From Candidatus Raymondbacteria bacterium RIFOXYA2_FULL_49_16 (GTDB lineage: Bacteria > Fibrobacterota > OXYB2-FULL-49-7 > XYB2-FULL-49-35): a stretch of 64,000 bases of DNA. Where the stretch lies: the NCBI GenBank assembly GCA_001789205.1, contig MFYT01000023.1, positions 83,003 through 147,002 on the forward strand, written 5' to 3'. The stretch's first letter is position 1; every line of letters starts with the position of its first letter. The notes beneath the pieces were generated by a model. It did not search any database. It saw nothing but the letters and a program-made list of their open reading frames with translations, and had not been told where the DNA came from. Shown piece by piece: positions 61,925 through 64,000 of the stretch. Both the position numbers and the translations under genes were made by a program.

Positions 61925-63243
61925 AGACCAAGGCTTTCCAGCGCATCTATACCCGTATCGAGAACATTACCAAGGCGACCTGTACGGTCCTGGCGGACGG
62001 CGTTGCCAACGAGGAGATGGCCTATGTCGACTCGCGGCCTGCCCAGGTGGTCAAAATCGCGGGAAACCGCATCACGCTGCAGGTCTTTCCCGGGACCCAG
62101 GGCATTGCGACCAACGCTGAAGTGGTTTTTATGGGAAAACCGCCGACCGTAACGGTAAGCGACGCCATGCGCGGCCGTTTTTTCAACGCCTATGGCCAGC
62201 CCATTGACGGCGGTCCTGCCATTGAGGGTGAAGAGCGCGAGATCGGCGGTCCTTCGGTAAACCCGGTGCGCCGCAAGCAGCCCTCGGAACTCATTGCCAC
62301 TGGAATTGCGGGTATCGATCTGAACAATACGCTGGTCACAGGCCAGAAAATCCCCTTTTTCGCTGATCCCGATCAACCGTACAACATTGTCATGGCTGAT
62401 GTCGCTCTTCGCGCAAAAGCCGACATCATCATTCTTGGCGGCATGGGCATGCCTCACGACGATTATCTGTACTACAAGACCCTGTTCGACAACGCGGGCG
62501 CGCTGGACCGCATCATCTCATTCATGAACACCACTGACAATCCTCCGGTCGAACGTCTGTTGGTGCCCGATATGTGCCTGACCACGGCTGAATATTTTGC
62601 GGTCGAGAAGAATGCCAAGGTCCTGGTGCTGCTTACCGATATGACGCTTTTTGCCGATGCGCTTGCCATTGTCTCGAACCGCATGGACCAGATCCCTTCA
62701 AAGGACTCAATGCCTGGTTCACTCTACAGCGATCTTGCCAAGATATATGAGAAGGCAGTACAGTTTCCTGATGGTGGTTCCATCACCATCATTGCGGTCA
62801 CCACTCTTTCCGGCGGCGATATCACGCATGCCATTCCCGACAACACGGGATATATCACCGAAGGCCAGCTCTATCTGCGGCGCGATACCGACATCGGCAA
62901 GGTCATCATCGACCCGTTCCGCAGCCTTTCACGCCTGAAACAGCTGGTCATAGGCAAAAAATCGCGAAAGGACCATCCGCAGGTCATGAACGCGGGCGTG
63001 CGCCTCTATGCTGACGCGGCCAATGCCAAGACCAAGCTCGAAAATGGCTTTGATCTCTCTGACTACGATAAGCGGGCCCTCGATTTTGCGCATGAATATT
63101 CGCGCGAGCTCCTGGCAATCGATGTAAATATTGACGTGGACAAAATGCTTGATACCAGCTGGGCGCTCATGGGCAAGTATTTTTCAAAGGACGAAGTGGG
63201 TATCAAACAGGAGTTTATGGACAAGCATTGGGCGGGAAAGTGA
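61921..63243 (+). CDS. atpB: V-type ATP synthase subunit B
   Basis: The 440-residue subunit is paralogous to A but lacks a P-loop, as expected ('TGQKIPFFADPDQP'). It shows 'LLTDMTLFADALAIVSNRM', 'MPGSLYSDLAKIYEKA' and 'GDITHAIPDNTGYITEGQ'. It overlaps atpA by 4 bp (ATGA). Confidence 0.97.
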   Translation: MKTKAFQRIYTRIENITKATCTVLADGVANEEMAYVDSRPAQVVKIAGNRITLQVFPGTQGIATNAEVVFMGKPPTVTVSDAMRGRFFNAYGQPIDGGPAIEGEEREIGGPSVNPVRRKQPSELIATGIAGIDLNNTLVTGQKIPFFADPDQPYNIVMADVALRAKADIIILGGMGMPHDDYLYYKTLFDNAGALDRIISFMNTTDNPPVERLLVPDMCLTTAEYFAVEKNAKVLVLLTDMTLFADALAIVSNRMDQIPSKDSMPGSLYSDLAKIYEKAVQFPDGGSITIIAVTTLSGGDITHAIPDNTGYITEGQLYLRRDTDIGKVIIDPFRSLSRLKQLVIGKKSRKDHPQVMNAGVRLYADAANAKTKLENGFDLSDYDKRALDFAHEYSRELLAIDVNIDVDKMLDTSWALMGKYFSKDEVGIKQEFMDKHWAGK

Positions 63244-63253
63244 CCCTTCCCCG

Positions 63254-63271
63254 CTGGACTTTCCAGTCCAG
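63254..63271 (+). repeat. Small hairpin after atpB
   Basis: CTGGACT-TTCC-AGTCCAG is a 7-bp perfect stem, 11 bases past the atpB stop. No T-run follows, so termination is unlikely. Confidence 0.5.
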
Positions 63272-63275
63272 TCGA

Positions 63276-63299
63276 CCCTCCCCTTAAAAAAGGGGAGGG
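63276..63299 (+). promoter_or_regulatory. Hairpin enclosing the atpD ribosome-binding site
   Basis: A perfect 10-bp stem (CCCTCCCCTT-AAAA-AAGGGGAGGG) has the purine-rich Shine-Dalgarno sequence of atpD in its 3' arm, 11 bases before the ATG. Folding would hide the ribosome-binding site and could lower subunit D synthesis relative to A and B. The stem could also be a mobile CCCTCCCC-type repeat. Confidence 0.6.
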
Positions 63300-63310
63300 G
63301 GAAAAATTAT

Positions 63311-63913
63311 ATGGCGTTAAAATTTCAGTACAATAAAACTTTCTTGCACCAGCTGGGCAAAGAACTGCGGGTGAGGGAAAATGCGCTGCCCACATTGCAG
63401 GCTAAGGAATCCGCCTTGCGGTTCGAGGTTAAAAAGGCAAAGCAGGAAGTGCGTGAACTTGAGGCTGAATACGCGAAGCGCAACGCAGCGATCGAGGCCA
63501 CTTATCGTCTCTGGGGCGAGTTCCCGAAAAACCTTGTCACGGTTGAGAAGGTGCATATGGGTGTGCGCAAGGTGGCGGGGGTGAAGGCGCCCGTGCTCGA
63601 AGGCGTCTCTTTTACGATAGAGCCGTACAGCATGGTCTCCATGCCTTCCTGGGTGCCTGCGGGTGTCACTATTATAAAGGAACTTGCCGTGCTTGTCATC
63701 AAACGGGAGATCGCCGAGAAAAAGATGCTGCTCCTCGAATATACGCGGCGCAAAACAACCCAGAAGGTCAATCTGTACGAGAAAGTGCAGATTCCCGCCT
63801 ACCGCGAGTCAATCCGCAAGATAAAGCGTTATCTCGAGGACGATGAGAACTTGGCGAAATCGTCCCAGAAAATCCTCAAAGTACGCATTGCCGAAGCAGA
63901 GGCCGCTGCATGA
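63311..63913 (+). CDS. atpD: V-type ATP synthase subunit D
   Basis: The 200-residue central-stalk subunit has long N- and C-terminal helices ('FLHQLGKELRVRENALPTLQ', 'VNLYEKVQIPAYRESIRKIK'). Start ATG 63311 is preferred over in-frame codons that overlap atpB, because it follows the GGGGAGGGGG site. The stop overlaps the subunit I start (ATGA). Confidence 0.93.
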   Translation: MALKFQYNKTFLHQLGKELRVRENALPTLQAKESALRFEVKKAKQEVRELEAEYAKRNAAIEATYRLWGEFPKNLVTVEKVHMGVRKVAGVKAPVLEGVSFTIEPYSMVSMPSWVPAGVTIIKELAVLVIKREIAEKKMLLLEYTRRKTTQKVNLYEKVQIPAYRESIRKIKRYLEDDENLAKSSQKILKVRIAEAEAAA

Positions 63914-64000
63914 TAGTCAAAATGAGGAAAGTTTCGGTATTGCTCCACCACAAGGCGCGGGAGGAGTTTCTTGCGGGCCTGCAGGAAGTGGGCGTTGTGC
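63910..64000 (+). CDS. atpI: V-type ATP synthase subunit I, N-terminal part
   Basis: The ATG at 63910 overlaps the atpD stop. Thirty residues are seen before the window ends, beginning 'MIVKMRKVSVLLHHKAREEF' and continuing into a 'LQEVGVV' helix. This matches the start of V/A-type subunit I (a-like stator) proteins, which begin 'MIVPM.KV...'. The 3' part lies outside the window. Confidence 0.85.
   Translation, partial: MIVKMRKVSVLLHHKAREEFLAGLQEVGVV

Noticed and set aside
1-64000. tRNA, rRNA, CRISPR arrays, insertion sequences and prophage
   Set aside because: No cloverleaf-like sequence, rRNA segment, regularly spaced repeat array, transposase or phage structural gene was recognised by reading.

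Overview
The window looks like one contig from a motile, Gram-negative, polysaccharide-degrading bacterium of moderate GC. The evidence is a flagellar export operon, lipoproteins, TolQ/TolR-type motors with a periplasmic TPR protein, and seven secreted proteins that share a C-terminal 'NPFNP ... G.Y.....G' sorting-type domain of the kind known from the Fibrobacterota/Bacteroidota (FCB) group. A V-type ATPase operon with a DUF2764 subunit also fits FCB or spirochaete-like lineages. I lean towards Fibrobacterota (Chitinispirillia-like), but this is an inference from gene content only.

Layout. (1) 1-11.1 kb, plus strand: the end of a formylglycine-generating-enzyme-fold protein, a 1,949-residue TPR protein, a small secreted protein, ExbB, a fused ExbB-ExbD, ExbD, an AgmX/PglI-type TonB-like protein, a PilZ protein and a FliL-like lipoprotein. 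Together they resemble a myxobacterial Agl/Glt-like energised envelope machine. secA follows. (2) 14.1-32.3 kb: a polysaccharide (probably pectin/rhamnogalacturonan) utilisation region. A sigma-54 activator (minus strand) faces secreted enzyme genes. Three intergenic regions carry good -24/-12 sigma-54 promoters, and two of these lie in nearly superimposable 130-bp regulatory modules. A minus-strand operon holds a membrane-anchored AraC regulator, a PL26-like exo-rhamnogalacturonan lyase and a second serine hydrolase. (3) 32.3-41.6 kb, minus strand: a DUF4019 lipoprotein, then a type I restriction-modification locus (hsdM, hsdS, hsdR) interleaved with ORF6N-PLD, GxxExxY, RhuM and an 85-residue protein. 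It contains two palindromic repeat elements, one of them inside the hsdR reading frame. (4) 41.8-45.9 kb: housekeeping and membrane genes, namely an aldo/keto reductase, purA, a phosphodiester glycosidase and two membrane proteins. (5) 46.1-58.4 kb, plus strand: fliO-fliP-fliQ-fliR-flhB, a beta-propeller lipoprotein, flhA-flhF-flhG, a small membrane protein, fliA, a charged protein, an HDOD protein and a zinc-ribbon protein, ending at a strong bidirectional terminator. (6) A 19-codon Lys/Ala-rich peptide gene on the minus strand uses the other face of that terminator. (7) 58.7-64 kb, plus strand: V-type ATPase E, DUF2764 (C-like), A, B, D and the start of I.

The most unusual items are the sigma-54 regulon of secreted pectinolytic enzymes, whose activator appears to carry a beta-sandwich sensor; the ExbB-ExbD fusion, which lacks the proton-carrying Asp; the in-frame palindromic insertion in hsdR; the 19-residue basic peptide gene; and the hairpin that contains the atpD ribosome-binding site.
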